Below, piece after piece: positions 1-6,783 of a DNA stretch of 9,569 nucleotides. The notes under the pieces were generated by a model that saw only the letters and a program-made list of their open reading frames with translations, was not told the DNA's origin and ran no database searches. Origin of the DNA: an uncultured Collinsella sp. Lineage in GTDB: Bacteria; Actinomycetota; Coriobacteriia; Coriobacteriales; Coriobacteriaceae. The stretch spans positions 1 through 9,569 of the forward strand of contig UQVT01000063.1 in assembly GCA_900544465.1 (NCBI GenBank), in the 5' to 3' direction. A program made the position numbers and the translations under genes. How positions within the stretch are numbered: the first letter of the stretch is position 1; the number at the start of each line of letters is the position of its first letter.

Positions 1-21
1 GAAAGCACTTAATGTGCTTTC
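1..21. terminator. Possible hairpin terminator of an upstream gene (window edge)
   Basis: A perfect 8-bp inverted repeat, GAAAGCAC and GTGCTTTC, flanks the 5-base loop TTAAT at the very start of the window. Its position after an unseen upstream gene and before the rnj leader would fit a terminator. The right arm is followed by CCGTCTTG, not a run of T, so if it terminates it is a weak or atypical intrinsic terminator. The window edge hides anything further upstream. Confidence 0.35.
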
Positions 22-271
22 CGTCTTGCGCAGGACTGTAGAGCAGCAAACTTAACCCGCCCCGGCTCCCGATGGCCCCAGACCGACGGGATAGACCGTT
101 CAGATGGGGCTTTGATGCATGGGTGGTCTGTTGGTGGGCAAATGGGTATGATGCTGTAGTTACTGCATCGACTCTGTGATGCATGTTTGTACGTTCCCGG
201 CGGTCGGTTTGCCAGAAGCGCCCCGTCGGTTGTTCCAGACCCGTTTCGAAGAAAGGAAACCACACGAACCT
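22..271 (+). promoter_or_regulatory. Non-coding leader upstream of rnj, with nested hairpin and a weak -10 candidate
   Basis: About 250 bases without a convincing gene. Three elements are visible. First, a nested inverted repeat: GCCCCA (75-80) with TGGGGC (105-110), enclosing ACGG (86-89) with CCGT (96-99). Second, a G-rich stretch (106-146) ending in TATGAT (147-152), which resembles a -10 box but has no good -35 at 16-18 bp. Third, TGCATC (164-169) paired with GATGCA (178-183). A GAAAGGAAAC box at 251-260 is the likely ribosome binding site. The region probably holds the operon promoter and a structured 5' leader, but the exact promoter cannot be fixed by eye. Confidence 0.4.
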
Positions 272-1942
272 ATGGCAGCTAAAAAATCATCTCCCTTGAA
301 GATCATTCCGCTCGGCGGCCTTGACGGCATCGGCAAGAACATGACGGTCTTCGAGTGCGGCGACGACATGGTGCTTGTCGACGCCGGCCTCATGTTCCCC
401 GACGACTCCCAGCCCGGTATCGACCTGGTGCTTCCCGACTACACCTATGTCCTGGAGAACGAGGAGAAGCTCCGCGGCATCATCGTCACCCATGGCCACG
501 AGGACCACACCGGTTCGCTTCCGTACCTGCTGCAGGACCTCAACAACAAGGTGCCCATCTTCTCGAGCAAGCTGACGCTCGGTTTTATCGAGGGTAAGCT
601 CTCCGAGTTCCGCATTCGCGCGCCCAAGTTCCGTGAGGTCAAGGGCGGCAGCCACGTCAATCTCGGTGGCATCTCGCTCGATTTCTTCTCCATGACGCAC
701 TCCATCCCCGGCGCTCTGGGCGTGTTCATTCGCACCAATCAGGGCACCGTCATGCACACGGGCGATTTTAAGCTCGACCAGACGCCCATCGATGGCGTCA
801 CGCCCGACTATGCCGCCATCAGCCGCTTTGCTAAACAGGGCATCGACCTGCTGCTTTCCGACTCCACCAACGCCACGGTTCCGGGCTTTACCAAGTCCGA
901 GGCCGAAGTCGGCCCCAACCTGCTGCACGCCATCAAGAACGCCCCGGGCCGCGTGTTCGTCGCGTCGTTCTCGAGCCACATCCATCGCCTACAGCAGATT
1001 TGCGACGCCGCTCGCAAGTGCGGCCGCAAGGTCGTCGTGACCGGACGCTCCATGCTCACCAACACCCGCGTGGCGCGCGAGCTGGGCTACCTCAACATCG
1101 ACGATGCCGATATCCTCGATGCCTTCGATATCGATAACCTGCCTGACGATAAGATCGTCGTCATGTGCACCGGTTCGCAGGGCGAGCCGCTGTCGGCCCT
1201 GTCCCGCATGGCTAACGGCGAGCACAAGACGCTCTCCATCCACGAGGGCGATACCGTCATTCTTTCGGCAACTCCCGTTCCCGGCAACGAGAAGGCCGTC
1301 CAGCAGGTCGTCAACAGCCTGGCCAAGCTCGGCTGCGACGTCTGGGATAAGAATCGCGCACTCGTTCATGTCTCGGGCCACGGCAGCCAGGAGGAGCTCA
1401 AGCTTCTGATGGCCATGGCCAAGCCTACCTACTTTATGCCGGTTCACGGCGAAGCCGTGCATCTGCGCGCCCATGCCCAGCTTGCCCGTAAGATGGGCAT
1501 CAAGGACGATCACATCTTTATCCTCGACAACGGTGACACGCTCGAGATGCGCGGTGGTATCGTAAAGCGCGGTACGCCCGTCGAGTCCGGCGTCGTCTAT
1601 GTCGACGGTCTGCGCATCGGTGACACCGATCCCATCGTCCTGCGCGATCGCCAAAAGCTCGCCAACGACGGTATGGTCACGGCCGTTGCCATCGTCTCGC
1701 TCAAGCACAAGAAGATCGAGGCTATCGAGTTCTCGGGCCGCGGCGTTTCGTTTGCCATCGACGATCAGTTCTCCGAGGATGCCTCCGCAGCCATCATGAA
1801 GACGATCGAGAAGGGCAAGTTTAGCTTTACCAGCAGCGGCTCCGATGCCATTCGCAAAGCCGTGCGCGATTCGCTCTCCAACTTTATCTGGAGCCGTACG
1901 CGCACTCGCCCGATGATCATCCCGGTCGTCATGGAGGTTTAG
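272..1942 (+). CDS. rnj: Ribonuclease J
   Basis: A 556-residue metallo-beta-lactamase/beta-CASP ribonuclease, which in this family cleaves mRNA internally and degrades it 5' to 3', and matures rRNA. The N-terminus IIPLGGLDGIGKNMTVFE (11-28) is the typical RNase J opening. The zinc-binding motif THGHEDHTG is at 73-81, a further metal-site motif MHTGDF at 161-166, the beta-CASP region runs from about 195 to 375 with SDSTN (196-200), SFSSHIHR (232-239) and HVSGHGSQEEL (366-376), and MPVHGE is at 389-394. The C-terminal domain covers about 445-556. Length is normal for the family. The open frame extends upstream to a GTG at 176, but those 32 extra residues do not resemble RNase J, so ATG at 272 is chosen. 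The AAAGGA ribosome binding site (252-257) lies 14 bases away, which is long. The stop is one base before the ftsK start, so it appears to head the operon. Confidence 0.96.
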   Translation: MAAKKSSPLKIIPLGGLDGIGKNMTVFECGDDMVLVDAGLMFPDDSQPGIDLVLPDYTYVLENEEKLRGIIVTHGHEDHTGSLPYLLQDLNNKVPIFSSKLTLGFIEGKLSEFRIRAPKFREVKGGSHVNLGGISLDFFSMTHSIPGALGVFIRTNQGTVMHTGDFKLDQTPIDGVTPDYAAISRFAKQGIDLLLSDSTNATVPGFTKSEAEVGPNLLHAIKNAPGRVFVASFSSHIHRLQQICDAARKCGRKVVVTGRSMLTNTRVARELGYLNIDDADILDAFDIDNLPDDKIVVMCTGSQGEPLSALSRMANGEHKTLSIHEGDTVILSATPVPGNEKAVQQVVNSLAKLGCDVWDKNRALVHVSGHGSQEELKLLMAMAKPTYFMPVHGEAVHLRAHAQLARKMGIKDDHIFILDNGDTLEMRGGIVKRGTPVESGVVYVDGLRIGDTDPIVLRDRQKLANDGMVTAVAIVSLKHKKIEAIEFSGRGVSFAIDDQFSEDASAAIMKTIEKGKFSFTSSGSDAIRKAVRDSLSNFIWSRTRTRPMIIPVVMEV

Positions 1943-1946
1943 TTTG
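1933..1946 (+). promoter_or_regulatory. Ribosome binding site and TTG start of ftsK inside the end of rnj
   Basis: GGAGG at 1933-1937, within the last codons of rnj, is followed six bases later by TTG at 1944-1946, one base after the rnj stop codon. The spacing and perfect core decide a TTG start for ftsK and imply translational coupling of the two genes. Confidence 0.8.
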
Positions 1947-4721
1947 GCGCGCGGATCTGCACAAAACGCCAAAGGCAATAAGGCCAACAACCAACCGGCA
2001 TCTGCGAAGGGTGCCGGTTCCCATCTGCGTGCCAATAAGGGCCACGAGTCCGAGTTCGATGAGTTCGAGCCCCTGGTCGAGCCTTCGGCCAATCGCGATA
2101 TCGCCGGCGTGGTCATTGCCGTTTTGGCGATTGCATCCTTCATTGCCGTGATTTCGCCGGCAACGGCGCCCGTGACGGCTGCTGTCGCCGGCTTCTATCA
2201 CCTTGGCTTTGGCCTGGGCGCTTACGTGCTGCCGATCGTCATCTTGCTGTTCGCCGCCACGCTCTTTTTGGGTGAGGACTCGCCGCTCAACATTCGCTCG
2301 GTCGCGGGCGGCGCCGTGGTCTTTGTGCCCATTGTCTCTATCCTGTCGCTGATGGTGCCGGGCACGAGCGATTCGTGTGACCTCATGTTTACGCCGCAGA
2401 ACCTTTCCGCCTCGGGCGGCTACATTGGCGCCTTTATCGCAAGTACCTTGCAAAACGCCCTGGGTAAACCTATTGCCATGGTTGTCTTGCTGGGCCTTGT
2501 CGTCGTTGGCCTGGTCATTATCGGCTTCTCGGTGGGCGGCGTTTTGCGCTCCGCACGCGATCGCGCCGCCGATTTTGCCGAGCGCCGTCGTGCCGATGTC
2601 AATGCGAGCCCGTGGGGCGACGAAGAGGCCCTGTCGGTTCCCGGCGTCGCCCGTCCGCACCTGAGCATCCTGCGTCAGAAGGGAACTGACGCCGCCGTGA
2701 CCACGGTCATGGGTGGCGATGTCGATTCGGTTTTGGATGACGACGAGGACGATGACCCGTTTGTCGATGTGTCCGAGACCGTGGAGGCCGAGCGAGCCAA
2801 GACCACGTTGCTGCCGCGCCGCCATACCAAGAAGGGCAAGGCCGCGCCCAAGCTCAACACGAGCGAGCCCGACCCGTCTTGGTCCGATAGCGAAATCGAA
2901 CTCACCGAGGGCGATGACGAGGACGACGAGGCTCCGCTCGAAACCGCCAAGACAACCTTACTGCCGCGTCGCCGTGCCAAGGCAGGACAGGTCACCGGAC
3001 AGTTTTCGATGGAAGACGATCCGGACAAGGCTGACGAGTCCGAGCCGCCGTTTGCCGTGAATCCCGTTTCGGCAGCTCCGCAGATCCCTGACTTCCTAAA
3101 GCATCCCAAGGTTTCCGATGCCTCCGCCCCCACGGCTTCCGCTGCTTCTGTTGCAACCGGCGATGGGGGAGCGGACGGTACCAATGCCGATGCCGAGGGC
3201 GACCAAGAGGACGGCCTCAAGCTCCCGCCGCTCGAAATCCTGCATGCCAACCCGCAGTCGGCGTCCTCCGCGTCTTCTGACAAGGAGCTGGAACAGACTG
3301 CCGAGTCGCTGCAGTCCACCTTGCTTGAGTTTGGCCGTAGCGCCCGCGTCGTCGGCTGGATTGCCGGCCCCACGGTCACGACCTTTAAGCTGCAGCCCGG
3401 TGAGGGCGAGCGCGTGAGTAAGATCTCGAGCCTCGAGGACGATATCGCGCTTTCGCTTGCCGCCCAGTCGGTGCGCATTTTTGCGCCGATTCCCGGCACC
3501 TCGCTTGTGGGTATCGAGATCCCCAATCGCAAGCGTCAGAACGTCAACCTGGGCGACGTGCTTCCCTATGTGAAGGGCGGTCCGCTCGAGCTTGCCATCG
3601 GTCGCGATGCCGAGGGCACGCCGGTTGTCGCCGACCTCGCCAAGATGCCCCATCTGCTGATCGCCGGCACCACCGGTTCGGGTAAGTCGGTCATGATCAA
3701 CTCCATCATCACGACCTTGCTCATGCGCGCCCTTCCCGAGGACGTTCGCCTTATCATGGTCGACCCCAAGCGCGTCGAGCTTGCGGGCTATAACGGCCTG
3801 CCGCATCTCTATGTGCCCGTGGTGACCGAGCCCAAGCAGGCTGCCAGTGCGCTGCAGTGGGCCGTGTCCGAGATGGAGCGTCGCCTGAAGGTCTTCGAGC
3901 GCCTCAACGTTCGCAAGATTTCGACCTATAACGAAAAGCAGGCCGCCGGCGAGTTCGAGCATTACGATAACCCGCCGCAAAAGATGCCCTATCTGGTCAT
4001 CATCATCGACGAGCTTTCGGACCTGATGATGGTAGCCGGCAAGGATGTCGAGGCCTCGATCGTCCGTATCGCCCAGCTGGGCCGTGCCGCTGGTATTCAC
4101 CTTATCGTGGCTACGCAGCGCCCCAGCTCCAACGTGGTGACGGGCCTTATCAAGGCCAACATCACCAATCGTATTGCCTTTAACGTGGCTACGGGCATCG
4201 ATTCCCGCGTCATTATCGACCAGATGGGCGCCGAAAAGCTTACTGGTTTGGGCGACATGCTGTTCTCCAAAGTCGACTGGGGTAAGCCCCGCCGTATCCA
4301 GGGCTGCTTTGTTTCGGACGACGAGATCAACGAGATCGTCGAGTTCGTTAAGTCGCAAAGCGAGCCCGACTACCATGAGGAGATTCTCTCTGCCGTGGCG
4401 CCCGCTTCCATGTCCATGGCTGGTGGCGGCGTTGTTCGCACGGGCGTTGCCGAGCCGCAAGATGACGACCCTCTTATCTGGGAGGCCGCCCATATTGTGG
4501 TGGAATCGCAGCTGGGCTCCACATCTGGGCTGCAACGCCGCCTCAAGGTTGGCTATGCGCGCGCCGGGCGTATTATGGACATGCTGGAAGAAAAGGGTGT
4601 CGTCGGCCCGCCCGATGGTTCCAAGCCGCGCGAGGTCCTGCTGGACGAGGAGGGGCTCGCCGCGTTGGAGTCTGTCGACGCCGAGATGGCACGTGAAGAT
4701 CGTGAGTTTGGAGGATTCTGA
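1944..4721 (+). CDS. ftsK: DNA translocase FtsK/SpoIIIE family
   Basis: A 925-residue membrane-anchored, ATP-driven double-stranded DNA translocase that clears and orients chromosome DNA at the division septum. A hydrophilic N-terminus (1-50) precedes four or five hydrophobic segments (about 54-71, 85-109, 119-138, 157-172 and 178-200). A long acidic, low-complexity linker follows (about 205-440). The motor covers about 445-815, with Walker A GTTGSGKS (575-582), Walker B LVIIIDE (684-690) and the family motif ATQRPS (723-728). The C-terminal winged-helix gamma domain (about 842-905), which reads orienting DNA sequences in this family, is intact. The linker carries the duplicated motif AKTTLLPRR at 285-293 and 335-343. 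Translation starts at TTG after GGAGG. The TGA stop overlaps the ATG of the next gene by one base. FtsK versus SpoIIIE naming cannot be settled from sequence; FtsK is preferred as a general division role. Confidence 0.96.
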   Translation: MARGSAQNAKGNKANNQPASAKGAGSHLRANKGHESEFDEFEPLVEPSANRDIAGVVIAVLAIASFIAVISPATAPVTAAVAGFYHLGFGLGAYVLPIVILLFAATLFLGEDSPLNIRSVAGGAVVFVPIVSILSLMVPGTSDSCDLMFTPQNLSASGGYIGAFIASTLQNALGKPIAMVVLLGLVVVGLVIIGFSVGGVLRSARDRAADFAERRRADVNASPWGDEEALSVPGVARPHLSILRQKGTDAAVTTVMGGDVDSVLDDDEDDDPFVDVSETVEAERAKTTLLPRRHTKKGKAAPKLNTSEPDPSWSDSEIELTEGDDEDDEAPLETAKTTLLPRRRAKAGQVTGQFSMEDDPDKADESEPPFAVNPVSAAPQIPDFLKHPKVSDASAPTASAASVATGDGGADGTNADAEGDQEDGLKLPPLEILHANPQSASSASSDKELEQTAESLQSTLLEFGRSARVVGWIAGPTVTTFKLQPGEGERVSKISSLEDDIALSLAAQSVRIFAPIPGTSLVGIEIPNRKRQNVNLGDVLPYVKGGPLELAIGRDAEGTPVVADLAKMPHLLIAGTTGSGKSVMINSIITTLLMRALPEDVRLIMVDPKRVELAGYNGLPHLYVPVVTEPKQAASALQWAVSEMERRLKVFERLNVRKISTYNEKQAAGEFEHYDNPPQKMPYLVIIIDELSDLMMVAGKDVEASIVRIAQLGRAAGIHLIVATQRPSSNVVTGLIKANITNRIAFNVATGIDSRVIIDQMGAEKLTGLGDMLFSKVDWGKPRRIQGCFVSDDEINEIVEFVKSQSEPDYHEEILSAVAPASMSMAGGGVVRTGVAEPQDDDPLIWEAAHIVVESQLGSTSGLQRRLKVGYARAGRIMDMLEEKGVVGPPDGSKPREVLLDEEGLAALESVDAEMAREDREFGGF
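2742..2972 (+). repeat. Duplicated AKTTLLPRR motif in the acidic FtsK linker
   Basis: FtsK residues 285-293 (bases 2796-2822) and 335-343 (2946-2972) are identical AKTTLLPRR peptides, each preceded by an acidic block (DDDEDDD at 265-271 and GDDEDDE at 323-329) and followed by basic residues. Four of the nine codons differ synonymously between the copies (ACC/ACA, ACG/ACC, TTG/TTA, CGC/CGT). The peptide is therefore retained while the DNA has drifted. A docking or binding motif is an inference. Confidence 0.75.
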
Positions 4722-4723
4722 TG
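4709..4723 (+). promoter_or_regulatory. Coupled stop/start junction ftsK to rodZ-like gene
   Basis: TTGGAGGA (4709-4716) is a strong ribosome binding site inside the end of ftsK. It is followed by TGATG, in which the ftsK TGA (4719-4721) shares its last base with the ATG (4721-4723) of the next gene. This arrangement is typical of translational coupling. Confidence 0.8.
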
Positions 4724-6232
4724 GCTGCACGCTTTGGTGACATGCTGCTCGAGCAGCGTCGCCGGATGGGCCTTTCCATCCAGCAGGTCGCCAACACCAT
4801 CAAAATCAGGCCGCAGATCATCGAGTTTTTCGAGACCGGTAACTTTGCATCGATGCCTCCGCGCGGCTATGCGCAGGGCATGATTTCGAGCTATGCTCGC
4901 TTTTTGGGGCTTAACCCGCGCGAGGTCGTCAACGCTTATTTTGATGACCTCATGGCATATGAACGCGAGACCTCGCAGCAGGGCGGTCGTTTTCAGGATG
5001 CTGCCGGCTACGTTAACTCGCGTTCGTCGGTCGATAACGGGCGCTTCCTGATGGTTCAGGGCGGTCGTTCGACCCGCTATGGACAGCGTCCTCAGCAGGC
5101 CGGTTATATTACTGAGACGGGTTCGGGCGAGGAGATTCGCTCACAGCGTGACCGGTTCCGCAGTACGCCGATGCCCGAGGACCGTGCACTTCCCGCTGCC
5201 CGCGGCGTGGCGCGTGACCCTCGTGCCGGCTACGGCGACGGCGGCTATTCCGATCGCGGTCACCGTGGTGTCTCCACCGGACGCTCTCGCGGTGGCTATG
5301 CGGATGCCGATACCACGCAGGTGACGCCGCGTCTTCGCTCTCAATCACAGCCGTATGGCCAGCGCTCTTCGGCTCCGCGTTCGGGCCAACGTGGCTATCA
5401 AGGCCGCGGTGAACTTGCGCCCCGCTCGGGTCAGCGCAGCCTTCAGGGCCAGGGCGGCTATCGCGGCCGTTCCGATAGCAATCGTGGTCGTATGCCTCAG
5501 GGAGGCGGCCGCAACAGTTCCAGTCGTGGACGCGGCGGATCACGTACTCCTCAAAACAACGGGCTCGATCCGCGTATCGTCTACGCCGGCATCGGTGCCG
5601 TGGTGTTGCTGCTGATTGTGCTCATCGTGGTGCTTCTGCGCGGCTGCGCTTCTTCGGCGCCCGAGAACACGCCCGAGACGCCCACTGCTACCAAGACTTC
5701 GACCAAGAAGTCTTCTAAGAAGACCGAAACGGTCGACGAGGACGAAGACACCGATGAGGCGACGGATGAGTCGACTGATTCGGACGCTACCAAGACGACG
5801 GCCAAGAAGGAAGAGAGCGAGGTCACGAAGGTCAAGGTCTCCGTTGCCAAGGGAAAGACCGCGTGGATTGAGGTCAAGGTCGACGGCAAGTCGGTCTATG
5901 GCGCCCAGGCGACTGGCCCCTTTGAGCAGGAGTATACGCCCGAGTCCTCGATCGAGATCACCACGTCCAAGCCTTCCGATGTCACCGTTACCAAGAACGG
6001 TGAAAAGGTCCGTTACGATACCAAGACCTCGGGCGTGGCTCGTGTGACGATCACCGTTCCTAAGAAGGAGACGACTGATTCCGAGAATGGTGAAAGTTCT
6101 GATAGTACCGACACCACCGATGGTACCGATACCACCGACGGTACCGATGCCCAGTCCACGGATGGCGCCGATACCGCAACTGACGGTCAGACACCCACCG
6201 ATTCTACCGACAATTCGTACGATAGCTACTAG
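4721..6232 (+). CDS. rodZ: RodZ-like helix-turn-helix membrane protein
   Basis: A 503-residue, single-pass membrane protein with RodZ architecture. In rod-shaped bacteria RodZ links the MreB cytoskeleton to wall synthesis; Bacillus YmfM is the equivalent next to pgsA. Residues 1-75 form the helix-turn-helix domain (FGDMLLEQRRRMGLSIQQVA, then PPRGYAQGMISSYARFLGL). Residues 86-285 are a disordered cytoplasmic linker rich in Arg, Gly, Gln and Ser, with 35 Arg and no Lys, and the repeated unit APRSGQR (218-224 and 233-239). A membrane helix lies at about 287-307. A Lys/Thr/acidic stalk (310-365) leads to a beta-rich domain (about 366-447) resembling the RodZ C-terminal DUF4115 domain, then an Asp/Thr/Ser tail (450-503) with a DTTDGT tandem. 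At 503 residues it is longer than usual RodZ because of the linker and tail. It is translationally coupled to ftsK. The symbol rests on architecture; whether this organism has MreB is not visible here. Confidence 0.85.
   Translation: MAARFGDMLLEQRRRMGLSIQQVANTIKIRPQIIEFFETGNFASMPPRGYAQGMISSYARFLGLNPREVVNAYFDDLMAYERETSQQGGRFQDAAGYVNSRSSVDNGRFLMVQGGRSTRYGQRPQQAGYITETGSGEEIRSQRDRFRSTPMPEDRALPAARGVARDPRAGYGDGGYSDRGHRGVSTGRSRGGYADADTTQVTPRLRSQSQPYGQRSSAPRSGQRGYQGRGELAPRSGQRSLQGQGGYRGRSDSNRGRMPQGGGRNSSSRGRGGSRTPQNNGLDPRIVYAGIGAVVLLLIVLIVVLLRGCASSAPENTPETPTATKTSTKKSSKKTETVDEDEDTDEATDESTDSDATKTTAKKEESEVTKVKVSVAKGKTAWIEVKVDGKSVYGAQATGPFEQEYTPESSIEITTSKPSDVTVTKNGEKVRYDTKTSGVARVTITVPKKETTDSENGESSDSTDTTDGTDTTDGTDAQSTDGADTATDGQTPTDSTDNSYDSY
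5372..5437 (+). repeat. APRSGQR repeat in the Arg/Gly-rich linker
   Basis: Two identical APRSGQR heptapeptides, at residues 218-224 and 233-239 of the RodZ-like protein, are each followed by a QG-containing pentapeptide or similar (GYQG, SLQG). Six of the seven codon pairs differ synonymously (GCT/GCG, CCG/CCC, CGT/CGC, GGC/GGT, CAA/CAG, CGT/CGC). It is not a recent DNA duplication. Confidence 0.75.
6110..6145 (+). repeat. 18-bp coding tandem repeat (DTTDGT x2)
   Basis: Two adjacent 18-base units encode DTTDGT at residues 464-469 and 470-475 and differ at only two third-codon positions (GAC/GAT and GAT/GAC). The surrounding tail repeats shorter GAT-ACC type units. As the unit is a multiple of three, copy-number change would keep the frame, so length variation of the extracellular tail among strains is plausible. 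Confidence 0.65.
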
Positions 6233-6258
6233 GCCGCTCGTACGCGAAAGGAAACATC

Positions 6259-6756
6259 ATGGCTAAAGATTCCAGCTTCGACGTCGTGTCCGAGGTCAAC
6301 ATGCAAGAGGTCGACAACGCCTTCCAGCAGACCACGCGCGAGATTTCCCAGCGCTATGACCTTAAGGATTCCGGCGCCACGATCGAGCTTTCGAAGGGCG
6401 ACAAGCTCTTTACGATAAACGCCCCGGCCGACTTTGTCTCCAAACAGATTGTCGACGTGCTGAGCTCCAAGCTCATCAAGCGCGGCATCGACCTCAAGGC
6501 CGTCTCGTGGGATGCTCCGCAGGCGGCATCGGGCGGCACCGTGCGCGTGCTCGGCCATATCGTCGAGGGTATTGACCAGGCGACCGCCAAGAAGATCAAC
6601 AAGGACATCAAGGATCAAAAGCTCAAGGTCAAGGTGACCATCGAGGCCGACAAGCTGCGTGTTTCCTCTGCTTCGAAGGACGCGTTGCAGACCGTGATCC
6701 AGTTCCTGCGCGACCAGGACTACGGCCAGCCGCTGCAGTTCACCAACTACCGCTAA
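6259..6756 (+). CDS. yajQ: YajQ-family nucleotide-binding protein (UPF0234/DUF520)
   Basis: A 165-residue cytosolic protein matching YajQ along its whole length: SFDVVSEVNMQEVDNAFQQTTREISQRYDL at the N-terminus, LLKRGI-like LIKRGIDLK (74-82), KKINKDIKDQKLKVKVTIEADKLRVSS in the middle, and the C-terminal GQPLQFTNYR. The family folds as two ferredoxin-like domains and binds nucleotides or nucleic acid; a Xanthomonas member was reported to bind cyclic di-GMP and act with a transcription regulator. The function here is not known. ATG at 6259 follows AAAGGA (6247-6252) with six bases spacing. It sits 26 bases after the rodZ-like gene and 27 before rimO, with no terminator in either gap, so it is probably co-transcribed. 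It ends without the extra C-terminal Asp of the E. coli protein; length is normal. Confidence 0.94.
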   Translation: MAKDSSFDVVSEVNMQEVDNAFQQTTREISQRYDLKDSGATIELSKGDKLFTINAPADFVSKQIVDVLSSKLIKRGIDLKAVSWDAPQAASGGTVRVLGHIVEGIDQATAKKINKDIKDQKLKVKVTIEADKLRVSSASKDALQTVIQFLRDQDYGQPLQFTNYR

Positions 6757-6783
6757 TTTCAATCGAAAGGACTGCTCTCCAAC

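Noticed and set aside
119..130. GGGTGGT resembling the core of a T-box riboswitch
   Set aside because: The conserved continuation ACCGCG is missing, and no specifier stem or following terminator is visible; an rnj leader is also not a typical T-box target.
176..271. A 32-residue N-terminal extension of RNase J from GTG 176
   Set aside because: The extra residues do not look like RNase J, and there is an AAAGGA box between this start and ATG 272, after which the family-typical N-terminus begins.
989..2143. A 384-codon minus-strand open frame opposite rnj
   Set aside because: It is antisense to the conserved beta-CASP and C-terminal parts of RNase J and carries no recognisable motif.
3096..4730. 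A 544-codon minus-strand open frame opposite the ftsK motor region
   Set aside because: Same codon-bias artefact; it is fully covered by a conserved ATPase on the plus strand and has no ribosome binding site or recognisable domain.
5623..5655. Possible lipoprotein signal around the Cys after the RodZ-like membrane helix
   Set aside because: The helix is internal, near residue 290 of 503, and the residues before Cys309 (Leu-Arg-Gly) are not a proper lipobox, so a single-pass anchor is the better reading.
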